From Streptomyces sioyaensis (GTDB lineage: Bacteria > Actinomycetota > Actinomycetes > Streptomycetales > Streptomycetaceae): DNA of 64,000 nucleotides. Under the pieces are notes generated by a model. The model was not told the DNA's origin. It saw only the letters and a program-made list of their open reading frames with translations, and ran no database searches. The stretch spans positions 56,758 to 120,757 of the forward strand of contig NZ_SDIF01000008.1 in NCBI RefSeq assembly GCF_004122735.1, given 5' to 3'. Position numbers and translations under genes: made by a program. The first letter of the stretch is position 1, and each line of letters begins with the position of its first letter. Below are positions 62,920-64,000 of this stretch, piece after piece.

Positions 62920-63950
62920 TACTGCTTCTTCTCCAGCTGATTGGCCCACAGCGCCTTGTCGTCGACGTTGTCCTTGGTGACCAGGGGTGCGGACAGCTGG
63001 TCCTCCAGGCCGTTCTTGATCTTCACGATGGTCGAGCCGTGGTCGGTGGGCCCCGGCCGGAACGTCTTCCCGGCCAGGGCGGCCCGGGCGTAGTACAGCG
63101 CGTACTTGGCGTAGAGGTCTGCGGGCTGGGAGAGGGTGGCGTCGATCTTCCCGGCGCGGATCGCGTCCAGCTCGTCCGGTATGCCGTCGTTGGAGACGAT
63201 GGTGAGGTGCCCGTCGGTGCCGGCCGGCCTGAGCAGCTTCTTCTGTTCCAGGAGGGCGAGTGTGGGCTGCAGGAAGGCGCCGCCGGCCTGCAGGTAGATG
63301 CCGTCGAGGTCCGGGTGCTGGGCGAGCAGGCTCTGCAGCTTGCCGGAGGCGACGTCACCCTTCCAGTCGGTGGCCAGCTCGTGCACGGTGATCCCGGGGT
63401 ACTTCTGCCGCATGCAGGACGCGAACGCCTCGGACCGGTCCCGGCCGTTGACCGAGCTGAGGTCGCCCTGGAGTTCGGCGACCCGGCCCCTGCCGCCCAG
63501 GCGCCGGCCGAGGTACTCGCAGGACTTCTCGCCGTAGGCACGGTTGTCGGCGCGGACGACCATGTAGACGCTGCCCTCGTCGGGGCGGGTGTCCACGCTC
63601 ACCACCGGGATCTTCTTCTCCGCCAGGCGCCGCAGCTCGGCGGAGACGGCGCCGGTGTCCTGCGGGGCCATGACGATCGCCTTCGCCCCCTGGCCGGTCA
63701 GCGCCTGGACGTCGGCGACGACCTTGGCGATGTCGTTCTGCGAGTTGGACAGCGGCAGCGCGGCCGGGCCGCCGTGGTCCAGGTCCTTTTCGAGGTACTG
63801 CTGGTAGGAATTCCAGAAGTCGGTGTCCGTACGGGGCACATCGATGCCGATCCTGCCGCTCGCGGTGTCGCTGCCGCGGTTGCAGCCGGTGAGCACGGCG
63901 GTGGCGAGCACCGCGGCACAGGCGGCCGCGCCGGTGATACGCAGTCTCAT
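62919..63950 (-). CDS. Sugar ABC transporter substrate-binding lipoprotein
   Basis: This 343-residue protein is of the periplasmic-binding type 4 (RbsB-like) fold with lipobox AVLTGC (Cys near residue 23). Features are IGIDVPRTDTDFWNSY, IVMAPQD, VVSVDTRPDEG, GIYLQAGGAF and VSNDGIPDELDAIRAG. The ATG at 63950 follows AAGGA. It is the first gene of the sugar operon; the 50 bases to the right edge hold the start of its promoter region. Confidence 0.92.
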   Translation of the reverse strand: MRLRITGAAACAAVLATAVLTGCNRGSDTASGRIGIDVPRTDTDFWNSYQQYLEKDLDHGGPAALPLSNSQNDIAKVVADVQALTGQGAKAIVMAPQDTGAVSAELRRLAEKKIPVVSVDTRPDEGSVYMVVRADNRAYGEKSCEYLGRRLGGRGRVAELQGDLSSVNGRDRSEAFASCMRQKYPGITVHELATDWKGDVASGKLQSLLAQHPDLDGIYLQAGGAFLQPTLALLEQKKLLRPAGTDGHLTIVSNDGIPDELDAIRAGKIDATLSQPADLYAKYALYYARAALAGKTFRPGPTDHGSTIVKIKNGLEDQLSAPLVTKDNVDDKALWANQLEKKQ

Positions 63951-64000
63951 GGGTGGTCCTTCGGTCGTGGTGTGCGTCCCCCCACCCCCGAACCCACCCC

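Overview
The window is high-GC chromosomal DNA from an actinomycete, almost certainly a Streptomyces. The reasons are strong third-position GC, frequent GTG/TTG starts, a complete Pup-proteasome locus, the gylR-glpF-glpK-glpD glycerol operon, and a gene order that I recognise from the S. coelicolor core (glnA4-like gene, opuA, helicase, tat, paf, prc, arc, metH, gyl). It is mostly conserved core sequence. I see no rRNA or tRNA genes, no CRISPR array, no insertion sequence and no prophage.

Left part (1-10 kb): a gamma-glutamylation catabolic module. It has a glutamine-synthetase-like ligase, an aldehyde dehydrogenase and an SDR on the minus strand. Divergent from these are a FadR-type regulator, an APC permease and a gamma-glutamyl hydrolase. 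It is followed by a LysR/TDT-exporter pair, a metal-receptor-like protein and a small secreted protein. 10-18 kb: a glycine-betaine OpuA transporter with two fused substrate-binding domains, a FEN-like exonuclease, a siderophore-interacting reductase behind a near-consensus iron box, an ArsR/SRPBCC pair, and an L-rhamnose mutarotase gene with a frameshift near its end.

18-38 kb: the protein quality-control region. On the minus strand, in transcription order, lie arc, dop, pup, an endonuclease-VII-like gene, prcB and prcA. A divergent LacI gene interrupts the series. Then follow an MFS gene, pafA, two FKBP isomerases, pafB, pafC, two small genes, tatA, tatC and a HelY-type helicase. Together these encode Pup, its ligase, its deamidase, the 20S core, the ATPase, the WYL DNA-damage regulators PafBC and the Tat export core.

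38-51 kb: single housekeeping genes (tRNA m1A58 methyltransferase, site-2 protease, RecB-type nuclease, response regulator), two adjacent orphan oligopeptide-binding lipoproteins, a HAD phosphatase and metH. 51-57 kb: gylR and glpFKD. 56.6-64 kb: a FadR-type regulator and a deoxy-sugar (probably L-fucose) cluster with an ABC sugar transporter, an aldo/keto reductase, a lactonase-type amidohydrolase and an SDR.

The best leads beyond routine annotation are: the alcohol-type gamma-glutamylation pathway, the endonuclease VII gene embedded in the proteasome operon, the tandem-receptor OpuABC, pafA apparently transcribed behind a LacI operator, a helically phased TCAC decamer array after tatC, the rhaM frameshift, and several perfect palindromic operators.
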